Origin: Bacillus swezeyi
GTDB taxonomy: Bacteria; Bacillota; Bacilli; Bacillales; Bacillaceae
DNA length: 64,000 nt
Direction: 5' to 3'
Assembly (NCBI RefSeq): GCF_001969815.1
Contig: NZ_MRBK01000006.1
Location: 62,001-126,000, forward strand
Part shown: in pieces, positions 31,243-41,332 of the stretch
Layout: every line of letters starts with the position of its first letter
How positions within the stretch are numbered: the first letter of the stretch is position 1
Notes under the pieces: generated by a model
Seen by the model: the letters and a program-made list of their open reading frames with translations, nothing else
Told to the model about the DNA's origin: nothing
The model's database searches: none
Program-made: the position numbers and the translations under genes

Positions 31243-31248
31243 TATAAT
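31243..31248 (+). promoter_or_regulatory. -10 element of a probable sumT promoter
   Basis: A perfect TATAAT lies 42 bases before sumT. No sigma-A -35 is recognisable at 16-18 bp, which fits a promoter that needs an activator or is controlled through the overlapping inverted repeat. Confidence 0.45.
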
Positions 31249-31289
31249 GAGTTGAGGAAGATGCTGATCAGATCGGGGGGAGATCTAAG

Positions 31290-32063
31290 ATGGGGAAAGT
31301 ATATATCGTTGGGGCAGGTCCAGGAGACCCCGATTTACTGACGATCAAAGCTTTAAAAGCCATCCAAAAAGCCGACGTCATTTTGTATGACAGGCTTGTG
31401 AATAAACAGATTTTACAGCATGCCAAAGCGGAAGCAGATTTGATTTACTGCGGAAAGCTTCCAGACTACCATATGATGAAGCAGGAGACGATCAACCATT
31501 TTCTCGTCAAGTATGCGAAGAAGGGGAAAACCGTTGTCAGGCTGAAAGGGGGAGACCCTTTCGTATTCGGCAGGGGAGGAGAGGAAGCAGAAACCCTTGC
31601 TGAGAACGGGATTTCTTTTGAAATCATTCCCGGGATCACCTCTGGGATAGCCGCAGCCGCATATGCCGGCATTCCCGTGACTCATCGGGAGGCAAGCTCA
31701 AACGTCGCTTTCGTGACAGGCCATTACAAAAAAGAAGAAGAATTTGAAGAGAAATGGAAAGCGCTCGCCACAGGGATTGATACCCTTGTGATTTATATGG
31801 GGATGAAAAACATTCACCAAATCGAAAGGCTGTTAATTGAAAATGGCAGAGACCGGTCAACTCCTGCCGCTTTCATTCATTGGGGCACGACCGATAAGCA
31901 AAAAACGGTGCTTTGCACGGTAGAAACGTTGGCTGAAACCGTCGAAAATGAGAATATTACGAATCCGAGCCTGATTGTCATCGGCGATGTGGTTCATTTC
32001 CGCTCGAAATTAAACTGGTTTGAAACCGAGCTGAAAAATACGGCATTAAGCGAGGCGTTATAG
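31290..32063 (+). CDS. sumT: Uroporphyrinogen-III C-methyltransferase
   Basis: It methylates uroporphyrinogen III at C2 and C7 to precorrin-2, opening siroheme synthesis for sulfite reductase. The 257-residue protein is of the tetrapyrrole methylase family: VYIVGAGPGDPDLLTIKA, VVRLKGGDPFVFGRGGEEAE and EIIPGITSGIAAAAYAGIPVTHR. It corresponds to ylnD of B. subtilis. GGGGGGAG precedes the ATG; it is one base from sirB. Confidence 0.96.
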   Translation: MGKVYIVGAGPGDPDLLTIKALKAIQKADVILYDRLVNKQILQHAKAEADLIYCGKLPDYHMMKQETINHFLVKYAKKGKTVVRLKGGDPFVFGRGGEEAETLAENGISFEIIPGITSGIAAAAYAGIPVTHREASSNVAFVTGHYKKEEEFEEKWKALATGIDTLVIYMGMKNIHQIERLLIENGRDRSTPAAFIHWGTTDKQKTVLCTVETLAETVENENITNPSLIVIGDVVHFRSKLNWFETELKNTALSEAL

Positions 32064-32064
32064 G

Positions 32065-32850
32065 ATGAAACAAGCTATATTGTATATCGGCCACGGCAGC
32101 CGTCTGAAAAAAGCCCAAAAAGAGGCGGTCGCTTTTCTGGAAGGCTGCAAAGGAAACATGTCCGAACCGATTCAGGAAGTCTCTTTTTTGGAACTGGCAG
32201 CGCCGGATATCGAAACGGGCTTTAAAACATGCGTGGAAAAGGGAGCGACACATATTGCGGCCGTTCCGCTTCTGCTTTTGACCGCCGCGCATGCCAAAAA
32301 AGACATCCCCGAGGAGCTCGCCGATGTTTCTTCCCGGTATCCTTCCATCCGCGTCACGTACGGTAAACCGATCGGGGTCGACCAGGAAGTTGTCAAAGCC
32401 GTTTTAACGCGGATTGAAGAAACGGGAACACCTTATGAAAATGCAAGGGTCGTGTTGATCGGAAGAGGAAGCCCAGATCCCGATGTCAAGCGGGATGTCA
32501 ATGAAATATGTGTCCGCCTTAAAGAGCTCGCTCCTGTTGAAACGGTCATTCCCTGTTTCATGACAGCTTGCAAGCCGTATTATCGGGATGTTTTTGCAGA
32601 GCTGGAGGAGGCCCGCGGAAAAACGACTTTCATCGTTCCGTATCTACTGTTTACCGGAATGCTGATGAGTGAGATCGAAAGAGAAGTCGAAAAACTGAAA
32701 GAAACCAATCCTGATGTTGTGCTCACTGAATATCTCGGCTTTCACCCCCATATTCAACAAGCCTTTTTAAACCGCGTTGAAGAGGCCGTTTTAAATGAAG
32801 ACAGCCGCTTTGATTTCAAAGGAGTATCCGATGCTGCCTCTGCACATTAA
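32065..32850 (+). CDS. sirB: Sirohydrochlorin ferrochelatase
   Basis: It inserts Fe2+ into sirohydrochlorin to make siroheme. The 261-residue CbiX/SirB-family protein has two chelatase halves. The metal-binding His is in LYIGHGSRLKKAQKEA; AVPLLLLTAAHAKKDIPEE in the first half and VPYLLFTGMLMSEIEREVEKL in the second are also typical. It corresponds to ylnE and overlaps sirC by 20 bases. Confidence 0.94.
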   Translation: MKQAILYIGHGSRLKKAQKEAVAFLEGCKGNMSEPIQEVSFLELAAPDIETGFKTCVEKGATHIAAVPLLLLTAAHAKKDIPEELADVSSRYPSIRVTYGKPIGVDQEVVKAVLTRIEETGTPYENARVVLIGRGSPDPDVKRDVNEICVRLKELAPVETVIPCFMTACKPYYRDVFAELEEARGKTTFIVPYLLFTGMLMSEIEREVEKLKETNPDVVLTEYLGFHPHIQQAFLNRVEEAVLNEDSRFDFKGVSDAASAH

Positions 32851-33325
32851 TATAAGCGGAAAAAGGGTGGCGATTGCCGGGGGAGGGCGGATTGCGGCAA
32901 GACGGCTGCAAACGGTCATCAGTGAAGGTGCAGCCGTTACCGTGATCAGCCCTGAAGCATCTGCTGAAATGCTTGAATTGATTGAGACATACCGTGTACA
33001 TTGGAAGAAAAAGAAAGCGGAGCCAGCCGATTTCAAAGGAGCGTTTCTGATCATTCTCGCAACCGATGATCCTGAAGTGAACAAGCGGATTGCCCAATCA
33101 GCCTCAGATCATCAGCTAGTGAATGTTGCAAGTGAAGCGGAACGCGGCAATGTATACGTTCCAAAAATCATAAATAAAGGAAACATTACAATCTCTGTCT
33201 CGACAAACGGAGCAAGTCCGCGCCACACGATCGAACTGGCCGGACAGATCGAAGAGCTGGTCGATGATCAGCTTGTCCGTGAAATCGGAGAGCTTTTCAA
33301 CAAAAGAAGAGGCCCGAACCATTGA
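32831..33325 (+). CDS. sirC: Precorrin-2 dehydrogenase
   Basis: This NAD-dependent enzyme oxidises precorrin-2 to sirohydrochlorin. The 164-residue Rossmann protein, similar to the N-terminal part of CysG, has RVAIAGGGRIAARRLQTV near the start, then VISPEAS, ILATDDPEVNKRIAQ and ISVSTNGASPRHT. It corresponds to ylnF. I start at 32831 with AAAGGAG seven bases upstream, inside sirB; an upstream in-frame ATG (32795) has no ribosome site. Confidence 0.93.
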   Translation: MLPLHINISGKRVAIAGGGRIAARRLQTVISEGAAVTVISPEASAEMLELIETYRVHWKKKKAEPADFKGAFLIILATDDPEVNKRIAQSASDHQLVNVASEAERGNVYVPKIINKGNITISVSTNGASPRHTIELAGQIEELVDDQLVREIGELFNKRRGPNH

Positions 33326-33345
33326 TGGTTCAGGCCTTTTTTGTA
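33306..33345. terminator. Bidirectional terminator between sirC and rqcH
   Basis: AGGCCCGAACCA pairs with TGGTTCAGGCCT (one mismatch) around TTGA. T-runs on the plus side and A-rich sequence on the other allow it to serve both converging genes. Confidence 0.85.
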
Positions 33346-33346
33346 T

Positions 33347-35062
33347 TTAGCGCGATTTTTTCAGCTTGATGACAAGGTCTTCATCAGGAGTCACAAACAC
33401 GGTTTGCTGGCGGTCATAGGTGACAAACCCCGGTTTTGCGCCATTCGGCTTTTTGACATAGCGTATTTTTGTATAGTCAACAGGCACTGATGCGGAATTT
33501 TTGGCTTTGCTGTAGTAGGCTGCGATCTGAGCCGCTTCAAGAATGGTTTTCTCATCAGGCTCACTCGTTTTAATGACGACATGTGAACCGGGAATATCTT
33601 TCGTATGAAGCCAGATGTCGTCGCGGGCGGCATGCTTCATCGTTAAATACTCATTTTGCTTGTTGTTTTTTCCGACCAGAATCGTTTCTCCAGTCGAAGA
33701 TTCATATGTTTCAAGGGAAGGCGCCTGTTTTTTTGGCTTTTTCTGGCCCTGCGGCTGTTTGGCGCGTAAATATTTTCCTTCGGCAAGCTCTTCGCGAATT
33801 TCATTTAAATCCTTTGGCGAGGCTGATGACAGCTGCTGAATCAGCTGATCGAAATAAGCAATTTCCTCTTCAGCCAGTCTGATCTGCTCTTGAACGACTT
33901 CCACGGAATTTTTAGCCTTCTGATATTTTGTAAAATAGCTTTGTGCGTTTTCTGACGGCGTTTTGTTCGGATTGAGCGGAATGGTGATCTCTCCGCCGTT
34001 TTCATCATAATAGTTGATCACTTTCGCCGATTTATCGCCCTTTTTCAGCTGGTAGAGGTTCGCTGTCAAAAGCTCTCCGTAAAGCTGATACTCTTTTGCA
34101 TGTTCAGAATGTGCCAGCGTTTTTTCAAGCTTCTTGATTTTATTTTCGTTCTTTTTCTTTTCATTGATGACGAACCGTTCTAAATCATGGGCCTGCTGTT
34201 TAACGCGATCCCGTTCCGCTTTGCCGAAATAAAAGCGGTCCAGGAGTCCGCTCAGCGTCTCAAACATTCGTTTATCGCCTTTTAAATGGGTCAAATCAAG
34301 CAGATAAAAATATTCTTTTCCGCCTTGTGTCACAAGCTGAGGGGCAAAACGCCGCTGTTTGACAGCAGCAAACATCTCCATCAGCCCATTCGGAAGCGTC
34401 GCCCTGTTGGCGAGCCCTGCGCGGTGCAGGGCTTCTTTTGCAAACAGAGGAGAGACGCCGGAAAAGGTATCAACAATCTGTCTGTCCAATTTTCCTTCCT
34501 GAAAATTCAGGTGGCGGAGAATGTCCTCTTTTTCAGCCTCAAGCGGTGAAATTTTGTTCTGTGCGGGAGGCAGAATGTAATCGTAGCCGGGAAGGACGGT
34601 CCGGTAGCTGTTCACGGAAGGAGAAAGGTGTTTCAAACTGTCAATAATCACGTCTTTTTCCCCGTCAGTCAAGACAATGTTGCTGTGTCTTCCCATAATC
34701 TCAACGAAAAGCTTTCTGATGAGCGTATCGCCGATTTCATTGCGGCTTCGAATGTGAAAAACCATCATTCTGTCCATTCCGTTTTGTTCAATGTGTTCGA
34801 TAAATCCGCCTTCCAGATGCTTGCGAAGCAGCATGCAAAACATCGGCGGAGTGCTCGGATTATCATATGTTTCGTTTGTGAGGTGAACCCGTGCATAGCT
34901 TGGATGGGCGGAGAGCAGCAATTTAACATTCCGCCCGTTCGCCCTGATGTGGAAAACAAGCTCGTGCTTAAACGGCTGGTGGATCTTTGCAATCCGCCCG
35001 CCCTGAATCGTTTTGTTTAATTCTTCTATCATTCCATATGTAAAAATGCCGTCGAAAGACAT
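33347..35062 (-). CDS. rqcH: RqcH (YloA), NEMF-family ribosome quality-control factor
   Basis: It binds obstructed 50S subunits and, with RqcP, adds C-terminal alanine tails to stalled chains. The 571-residue protein has NFACT-N at the start ([15 protein letters not shown]), a helical coiled-coil middle (about 280-440, [18 protein letters not shown]), and a C-terminal NFACT-R domain ([19 protein letters not shown]). I use ATG at 35062, where AAAGGGTG is eight bases upstream; a TTG two codons earlier is too close to it. Transcribed against its neighbours. Confidence 0.96.
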   Translation of the reverse strand: MSFDGIFTYGMIEELNKTIQGGRIAKIHQPFKHELVFHIRANGRNVKLLLSAHPSYARVHLTNETYDNPSTPPMFCMLLRKHLEGGFIEHIEQNGMDRMMVFHIRSRNEIGDTLIRKLFVEIMGRHSNIVLTDGEKDVIIDSLKHLSPSVNSYRTVLPGYDYILPPAQNKISPLEAEKEDILRHLNFQEGKLDRQIVDTFSGVSPLFAKEALHRAGLANRATLPNGLMEMFAAVKQRRFAPQLVTQGGKEYFYLLDLTHLKGDKRMFETLSGLLDRFYFGKAERDRVKQQAHDLERFVINEKKKNENKIKKLEKTLAHSEHAKEYQLYGELLTANLYQLKKGDKSAKVINYYDENGGEITIPLNPNKTPSENAQSYFTKYQKAKNSVEVVQEQIRLAEEEIAYFDQLIQQLSSASPKDLNEIREELAEGKYLRAKQPQGQKKPKKQAPSLETYESSTGETILVGKNNKQNEYLTMKHAARDDIWLHTKDIPGSHVVIKTSEPDEKTILEAAQIAAYYSKAKNSASVPVDYTKIRYVKKPNGAKPGFVTYDRQQTVFVTPDEDLVIKLKKSR

Positions 35063-35115
35063 ATTCAAAACACCCTTTTCTCATTATTCCTCTAACGTCA
35101 AATGACCATTCAATA

Positions 35116-35144
35116 ATTATAGCATGATTTGGGACGAGTCTGAA
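35116..35144 (-). promoter_or_regulatory. Sigma-A promoter of rqcH
   Basis: On the minus strand TTCAGA (35144-35139), 17 bp and TATAAT (35121-35116), preceded by the extended -10 TGC, lie 54 bases upstream of the start. Confidence 0.7.
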
Positions 35145-35208
35145 TAAATTGACTTATAAGAGACGGGGTTCTCAGAAAGCTTTAAGGGCAGGAGGAGTGG
35201 ACGATTCA

Positions 35209-37881
35209 ATGAAATGGCACGAGATGGGACAAACCGAATTGTTAAACATAACAAAAACGTCCATTAACAAAGGTTTGACAGAAAAAGAGGCCGAAAAGCG
35301 GCTTGAAAGACACGGGGCAAACGAACTTCAAGAAGGGGAAAAAACCTCGGCGCTCGCATTGTTTTTTTCTCAATTTAAAGATTTTATGGTTCTTGTGCTG
35401 CTGGCGGCGACGCTGATTTCGGGTTTTCTAGGAGAATATATTGATGCGATCGCCATCATTGCGATCATCTTTGTGAATGGTATTCTCGGATTTTTTCAGG
35501 AAAGGCGGGCGGAAAGATCCCTTGAGGCACTGAAGGAGCTTTCTGCCCCTCAAGTGACCGTTCTTCGGGAGGGAAGCTGGGTTAAAGTCCCTTCAAAAGA
35601 GCTTGTGCCGGGCGATGTGGTGCGCTTTTCAAGCGGCGACAGAATCGGCGCCGATCTCAGGCTCGTCGAGACGAAAAGCCTTGAAATTGAAGAATCGGCA
35701 CTTACCGGTGAATCGCTTCCTGTATCGAAACATTCGGACGTGTTTCAGGCTTCCGACGTTTCTTTGGGCGATTTAACGAATATGGCCTTTATGGGAACCC
35801 TTGTCACAAGGGGGAGCGGCACCGGTGTTGTGATAGGCACTGGAATGAACTCAGCGATGGGGAAAATCGCCGATATGCTTGAATCGGCCGGAAACACAGC
35901 GACTCCGCTGCAAAGAAGGCTGGAAGAGCTCGGCAAGATTCTGATTGTGGCCGCCCTTCTGCTAACGCTTCTTGTTGTCGTGGCAGGTGTGGTCCAAGGT
36001 CATGACCTGTACAGTATGTTTTTAGCCGGTGTTTCACTCGCCGTCGCCGCTATACCTGAAGGGCTGCCTGCGATCGTCACGGTCGCCCTGTCCCTCGGCG
36101 TACAGCGGATGATCAAGCAGAAATCGATCGTCAGAAAGCTGCCTGCTGTCGAGACGCTAGGGTGTGCCTCCATTATTTGTTCCGATAAAACGGGGACGAT
36201 GACGCAAAACAAAATGACGGTCACACATGTCTGGTCTGGGGGAAATACGTGGAACGTGTCAGGCATCGGGTATGATCCTGAAGGCTCTTTCAGCATAAAC
36301 GGGCGCGGCATTCAAATCAAAAATCACAAATCGCTGCAGCAGGTGCTGCTGTTCGGTGCGCTATGCAATTCATCTTCAATCATCGAAGAAGACGGCGAAT
36401 TCCGCTTGGACGGAGATCCGACAGAGGGCGCCTTGCTGACGGCGGCCAAAAAAGCGGGTTTTACAGATCGGTATGTTGACGAACATTTTAAAGTGATCGA
36501 AGAGTATCCGTTTGATTCCTCGCGGAAAATGATGTCGGTCATTGTTGAAGACAGAAGCGGCAAGCGGTTTGTCGTTACAAAGGGCGCCCCTGATGTCTTG
36601 ATGAAAAGGTCATCACACACGCTGAAAGAGGGGAAACGAGAGGCGTTTACAAAAGAAAGGCATGCAGAAACAAGCGCAGCACTGGAGCGGCTCGCCTCAC
36701 AGGCCCTGAGGACCATCGCTGTCGCTTATAAACCGATAAAGGAAACAGAGACCCTTGCGCTTGAAAAAGCGGAATCCGGTTTAACATTTATCGGCCTTTT
36801 AGGTATGATTGATCCGCCGCGGCCGGAAGTGAAAAAAGCCATCAAAGAATGCCGGGAAGCGGGCATCAAAACCGTGATGATCACCGGAGATCATGTAACG
36901 ACAGCGACCGCGATCGCCAAAGACCTGAGCCTCTTGCCGAAAAGCGGAAAAGTCATGGACGGGCAGATGCTGAACGAGCTCTCACAGGAAGAGCTGACTG
37001 ATATCGTTGACGATGTCTACGTGTTTGCGAGAGTATCGCCCGAACACAAGCTGAAAATCGTTACCGCTTATCAGGAAAAAGGCCATATCGTCGCCATGAC
37101 GGGAGACGGCGTCAATGATGCGCCGGCCATCAAGCAGGCCGATATCGGGGTCGCCATGGGGATCACCGGGACAGATGTCGCCAAAGAAGCTTCGTCACTG
37201 ATTCTCTTAGATGATAACTTTGCTACAATCAAAGCGGCGATCAAGGAAGGACGGAACATCTATGAAAATATCAGAAAGTTCATCAGATATCTGCTCGCAT
37301 CCAATGTAGGAGAAATTCTTGTCATGCTGTTTGCGATGCTGCTGGCCCTGCCGCTGCCGCTGGTGCCGATTCAAATTCTCTGGGTCAACCTTGTGACAGA
37401 CGGGCTTCCTGCCATGGCACTTGGAATGGATCAGCCTGAGGGCGATGTCATGCAGAGAAAACCGCGGAACCCGAAAGAGGGCGTGTTTGCGAGGGGGCTC
37501 GGCTGGAAAGTTGTCTCGCGCGGGTTTTTAATCGGGGCTGCAACGCTTGGAGCGTTCATGTTTATTTACAACCGCAATCCGCAAGCGCTTGAATACGCTC
37601 AAACTGTCGCTTTTGCAACACTTGTGCTTGCCCAGCTTATTCATGTGTTTGACTGTCGGAGTGAGCGGTCCATTTTTGACCGAAATCCGTTTGAGAACCT
37701 GTATTTGCTCGGTGCTGTGCTGTCTTCCGTTTTATTGCTGCTGGTTGTGATTTATTATCCGCCGCTTCAGCCGATCTTCCACACTGTTCCGATTTTAATG
37801 GCAGACTGGCTCTTGATTATCGGCATGTCGGCCATTCCAACTTTTTTGCTTGCCGGGTCACTTTTGACAAGAAAAAAATAG
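35209..37881 (+). CDS. yloB: P-type Ca2+-transporting ATPase YloB
   Basis: This 890-residue P2A-type ATPase is related to SERCA pumps. An N-terminal cation ATPase domain is followed by the actuator motif LTGES, the phosphorylation site [18 protein letters not shown] and [17 protein letters not shown]. Membrane segments include [17 protein letters not shown] and [18 protein letters not shown], which hold ion-binding residues. B. subtilis YloB is a vegetative/sporulation Ca2+ pump. The ATG at 35209 gives 890 residues; GTG at 35197 is possible. Confidence 0.95.
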   Translation: MKWHEMGQTELLNITKTSINKGLTEKEAEKRLERHGANELQEGEKTSALALFFSQFKDFMVLVLLAATLISGFLGEYIDAIAIIAIIFVNGILGFFQERRAERSLEALKELSAPQVTVLREGSWVKVPSKELVPGDVVRFSSGDRIGADLRLVETKSLEIEESALTGESLPVSKHSDVFQASDVSLGDLTNMAFMGTLVTRGSGTGVVIGTGMNSAMGKIADMLESAGNTATPLQRRLEELGKILIVAALLLTLLVVVAGVVQGHDLYSMFLAGVSLAVAAIPEGLPAIVTVALSLGVQRMIKQKSIVRKLPAVETLGCASIICSDKTGTMTQNKMTVTHVWSGGNTWNVSGIGYDPEGSFSINGRGIQIKNHKSLQQVLLFGALCNSSSIIEEDGEFRLDGDPTEGALLTAAKKAGFTDRYVDEHFKVIEEYPFDSSRKMMSVIVEDRSGKRFVVTKGAPDVLMKRSSHTLKEGKREAFTKERHAETSAALERLASQALRTIAVAYKPIKETETLALEKAESGLTFIGLLGMIDPPRPEVKKAIKECREAGIKTVMITGDHVTTATAIAKDLSLLPKSGKVMDGQMLNELSQEELTDIVDDVYVFARVSPEHKLKIVTAYQEKGHIVAMTGDGVNDAPAIKQADIGVAMGITGTDVAKEASSLILLDDNFATIKAAIKEGRNIYENIRKFIRYLLASNVGEILVMLFAMLLALPLPLVPIQILWVNLVTDGLPAMALGMDQPEGDVMQRKPRNPKEGVFARGLGWKVVSRGFLIGAATLGAFMFIYNRNPQALEYAQTVAFATLVLAQLIHVFDCRSERSIFDRNPFENLYLLGAVLSSVLLLLVVIYYPPLQPIFHTVPILMADWLLIIGMSAIPTFLLAGSLLTRKK

Positions 37882-37897
37882 GCTTGTATGATATAAT
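37864..37897 (+). promoter_or_regulatory. Extended -10 promoter ahead of yloC
   Basis: TATAAT (37892-37897) with TGA just before it (extended -10) lies after the yloB stop. A TTGACA at 37864-37869 is 22 bp away, too far for normal use, and lies within yloB. Confidence 0.55.
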
Positions 37898-37903
37898 CTT
37901 AAA

Positions 37904-37929
37904 GGTAATAGAGGTTTCTATTGCCTTTT
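37904..37929 (+). terminator. Hairpin with short T-run between yloB and yloC
   Basis: GGTAATAGA pairs with TCTATTGCC (one wobble) around GGTT, then TTTT. It could end yloB transcripts. It also lies at the expected 5' end of transcripts from the promoter at 37892, where it might act as a stabilising stem. Confidence 0.55.
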
Positions 37930-37987
37930 CATCTTGCGTAAATTTAAATTGAAGTCTTTTTCACTTATACAGAATTGGGTGTGTTTT

Positions 37988-38863
37988 ATGATACGCAGTA
38001 TGACCGGTTTCGGCAGTGCGAGCAAAACGAAGAATGGGCTGACAGCAGCTGTTGAGCTGAAATCTGTCAACTATCGGTTTAAAGAAGTGAACGCCCGCAT
38101 GCCAAGAACTTTGCTCTATTTAGAAGACAAAATAAAGCAAACGATTTTTAAACATATACAAAGAGGAAGGCTGGAGCTGTTCGTTTCGGTTGATGACGAG
38201 GCTTTGGTCAGCCGGAAAATCCAGGTTGACTGGCCGCTGCTTGATGAGTACCTGAAAGCCGCAGGCGAAATGAAAGACCGCTGCCGGCTGTCAGGCGAGA
38301 TTACGCTACATGACGCCTTTCAGTTTGAACACGTCATCCAAATCGAAGAGGAGCCCGTTCACAATGAACAGCTTGAACAGGTGCTGCTTGAAGCGGTTGA
38401 GGCGGCTGTTCTTGAATTGTGCACCATGCGCGAAGCAGAAGGGCTGAGGCTTAAAGAAGATTGTCTTTTGCACATTGCTAAGCTTGAAAAGCTGACAGAC
38501 GACATCGAAAAGCTCGCTCCCAGGGTTGTCGACCATTATCGGGAGCGCCTTGAGGCGAGGCTTGAAGAATGGTCGTCAGACCGTCTCGATGAGAGCCGCC
38601 TGCTGACTGAAGTGGCCTTGTTTGCTGACCGTTCCGACATCACGGAAGAAGTGACAAGGCTGAAAAGCCATTTCCGCCAGTTCCGCGATATTTGCGAGAC
38701 GGGCGGCGCGGCAGGGCGAAAACTCGATTTTCTCGTTCAGGAGCTCAACCGCGAAGCCAACACGATCGGCTCAAAAGCAAATGATCACCAAATCACAAAA
38801 CATGTGGTCGAAATGAAAAGCTCTATTGAAAAAATAAAAGAACAAGTGCAAAATATAGAATAG
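37988..38863 (+). CDS. yloC: YloC, YicC-family endoribonuclease
   Basis: This 291-residue YicC/YloC-family protein starts MIRSMTGFGSAS, with an N-terminal domain (AAVELKSVNYRFKEVNARMPR) and a C-terminal DUF1732 domain (ADRSDITEEVTRLKSHFRQF, then GRKLDFLVQELNREANTIGSKAND). Members are metal-dependent endoribonucleases. I choose 37988 because the family starts at this Met; the Shine-Dalgarno there (GGGTGTG) is modest. The frame is open from 37934 but those residues are not conserved. Confidence 0.9.
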   Translation: MIRSMTGFGSASKTKNGLTAAVELKSVNYRFKEVNARMPRTLLYLEDKIKQTIFKHIQRGRLELFVSVDDEALVSRKIQVDWPLLDEYLKAAGEMKDRCRLSGEITLHDAFQFEHVIQIEEEPVHNEQLEQVLLEAVEAAVLELCTMREAEGLRLKEDCLLHIAKLEKLTDDIEKLAPRVVDHYRERLEARLEEWSSDRLDESRLLTEVALFADRSDITEEVTRLKSHFRQFRDICETGGAAGRKLDFLVQELNREANTIGSKANDHQITKHVVEMKSSIEKIKEQVQNIE

Positions 38864-38938
38864 CGATTGTGCGTATTGTTTACGGACGATCTCAACAGGT
38901 TAAACTAGAGACGTCCAAGTACAGGGGGAACGTATAAG

Positions 38939-39830
<892 letters not shown>

Positions 39831-39833
39831 CTT

Positions 39834-40034
39834 ATGCTAGATCCGTCAATTGACTCTTTAATGAATAAACTGGATTCGAAATATACACTTGTGACTGTGT
39901 CAGCAAGACGCGCCCGCGAAATGCAGATAAACAAAAATCAGCATATCGAAAATCCGAAGTCGCATAAATATGTCGGCAAAGCTTTGGAAGAAATTGATGC
40001 CGGCCTGCTTACTTTTGAAAAAGAAAATCGCTAA
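39834..40034 (+). CDS. rpoZ: RNA polymerase omega subunit
   Basis: Omega assists beta' folding and assembly. The 66-residue protein ([30 protein letters not shown], read in two parts: DSKYTLV and SARRAREMQ are the conserved core) follows gmk by three bases, with GGAGG inside the gmk end. This gmk-rpoZ-coaBC-priA order is widely conserved in bacteria. Confidence 0.96.
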   Translation: MLDPSIDSLMNKLDSKYTLVTVSARRAREMQINKNQHIENPKSHKYVGKALEEIDAGLLTFEKENR

Positions 40035-40044
40035 TAGCTGTAAA

Positions 40045-40079
40045 AATAGCAACCTATACATTAGGTTGTTATTTTTTTC
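40045..40079 (+). terminator. Terminator after rpoZ
   Basis: AATAGCAACCT pairs with AGGTTGTTATT (one wobble) around ATACATT, followed by seven T. Confidence 0.85.
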
Positions 40080-40114
40080 AGGGCCATCCAACAGAACATA
40101 AGGGGGAGAAAACG

Positions 40115-41332
40115 ATGCTGAAAGATCGAAACATCCTGCTCTGTGTAAGCGGAGGAATTGCTGTATACAAAGCAGCCGCATTGACAAGCAAGCTTGTGCA
40201 GGCAGGTGCCAATGTAAAAGTTATCATGACAAAATCCGCCTGCGAATTTGTTTCCCCGCTCACCTTCCAGGCGCTCTCGCGTCATGACGTATATACAGAT
40301 ACATTTGAAGAGCGGAATCCTCGCGTGATTGCCCATATCGACGCTGCGGACTGGGCTGATCTGGTGATTGTTGCACCTGCAACAGCCAATATCATTGGCA
40401 AGCTTGCCTCAGGGATTGCTGATGACATGCTGACGACGACGCTATTAGCGACAACAGCACCTGTGTGGATCGCTCCAGCCATGAACGTTCATATGTATGA
40501 CCACCCGGCCGTGAAACGGAATATCAGCGTTCTCTACAATGACGGCTGCCGGTTTATCGAACCGAGTGAAGGCTATCTTGCGTGCGGCTATGTCGGCAAA
40601 GGCAGACTGGAGGAGCCGGAACGGATCGTCCAATTGGCTGAAGAGCATTTTGCAGTCGCCAAAACCGCCTCATTAGCCGGGAAACATGTTGTGGTCACAG
40701 CAGGTCCGACAAGGGAGCAAGTCGACCCTGTCCGCTTTTTCTCAAACCGTTCGACGGGGAAAATGGGCTATGCCTTTGCTGAAGAAGCGGCTAAACAAGG
40801 CGCGCGCGTGACGCTGGTTAGCGGGCCGACATCGCTTGAAGCTCCGGCAGGGGTTGACGTTGTACAAGTCCAATCGGCAGAAGAGATGTATCATGCGGTC
40901 TTATCCGTATTCCAAGACAGCGACATTGTCATTAAAACCGCGGCTGTCGCGGATTATAAGCCGAAATATGTCCACGACCACAAAATGAAGAAAAAAGACG
41001 GCAATCTGGTGATTGAACTTGAACGGACAAAGGATATTTTAAAAGAGCTGGGCCAGCGGAAAACAAAGCAAATTCTGATCGGCTTTGCTGCCGAAACGCA
41101 ACGTGTTGAAGACTATGCCAAAAAAAAGCTGACAGCAAAAAACGCCGATATGATTGTCGCCAATAATGTCACAGCAGAAGGCGCCGGTTTTGGAACGGAG
41201 ACCAACGTTGTAACGGTTTATCATCAAGACGGGAGAAAGACAGCACACCCTCTGATGACGAAACAAGAGGTTGCCGCTGAAATCTTAAAGGAAGCCGCTG
41301 AGCTTACCGGACGGAGCGGGAAATCTTCATGA
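40115..41332 (+). CDS. coaBC: Bifunctional phosphopantothenoylcysteine decarboxylase/synthase
   Basis: It carries two steps of coenzyme A synthesis. Of 405 residues, the N-terminal half is the FMN-dependent CoaC decarboxylase (PATANIIGKLASGIADD, active Cys in ACGYVGKGRL) and the C-terminal half the CTP-dependent CoaB synthetase (VTAGPTREQVDPVRFFSNRSTGKMG, IKTAAVADYKP). AAGGGGGAG precedes the ATG; it overlaps priA by four bases. Confidence 0.97.
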   Translation: MLKDRNILLCVSGGIAVYKAAALTSKLVQAGANVKVIMTKSACEFVSPLTFQALSRHDVYTDTFEERNPRVIAHIDAADWADLVIVAPATANIIGKLASGIADDMLTTTLLATTAPVWIAPAMNVHMYDHPAVKRNISVLYNDGCRFIEPSEGYLACGYVGKGRLEEPERIVQLAEEHFAVAKTASLAGKHVVVTAGPTREQVDPVRFFSNRSTGKMGYAFAEEAAKQGARVTLVSGPTSLEAPAGVDVVQVQSAEEMYHAVLSVFQDSDIVIKTAAVADYKPKYVHDHKMKKKDGNLVIELERTKDILKELGQRKTKQILIGFAAETQRVEDYAKKKLTAKNADMIVANNVTAEGAGFGTETNVVTVYHQDGRKTAHPLMTKQEVAAEILKEAAELTGRSGKSS

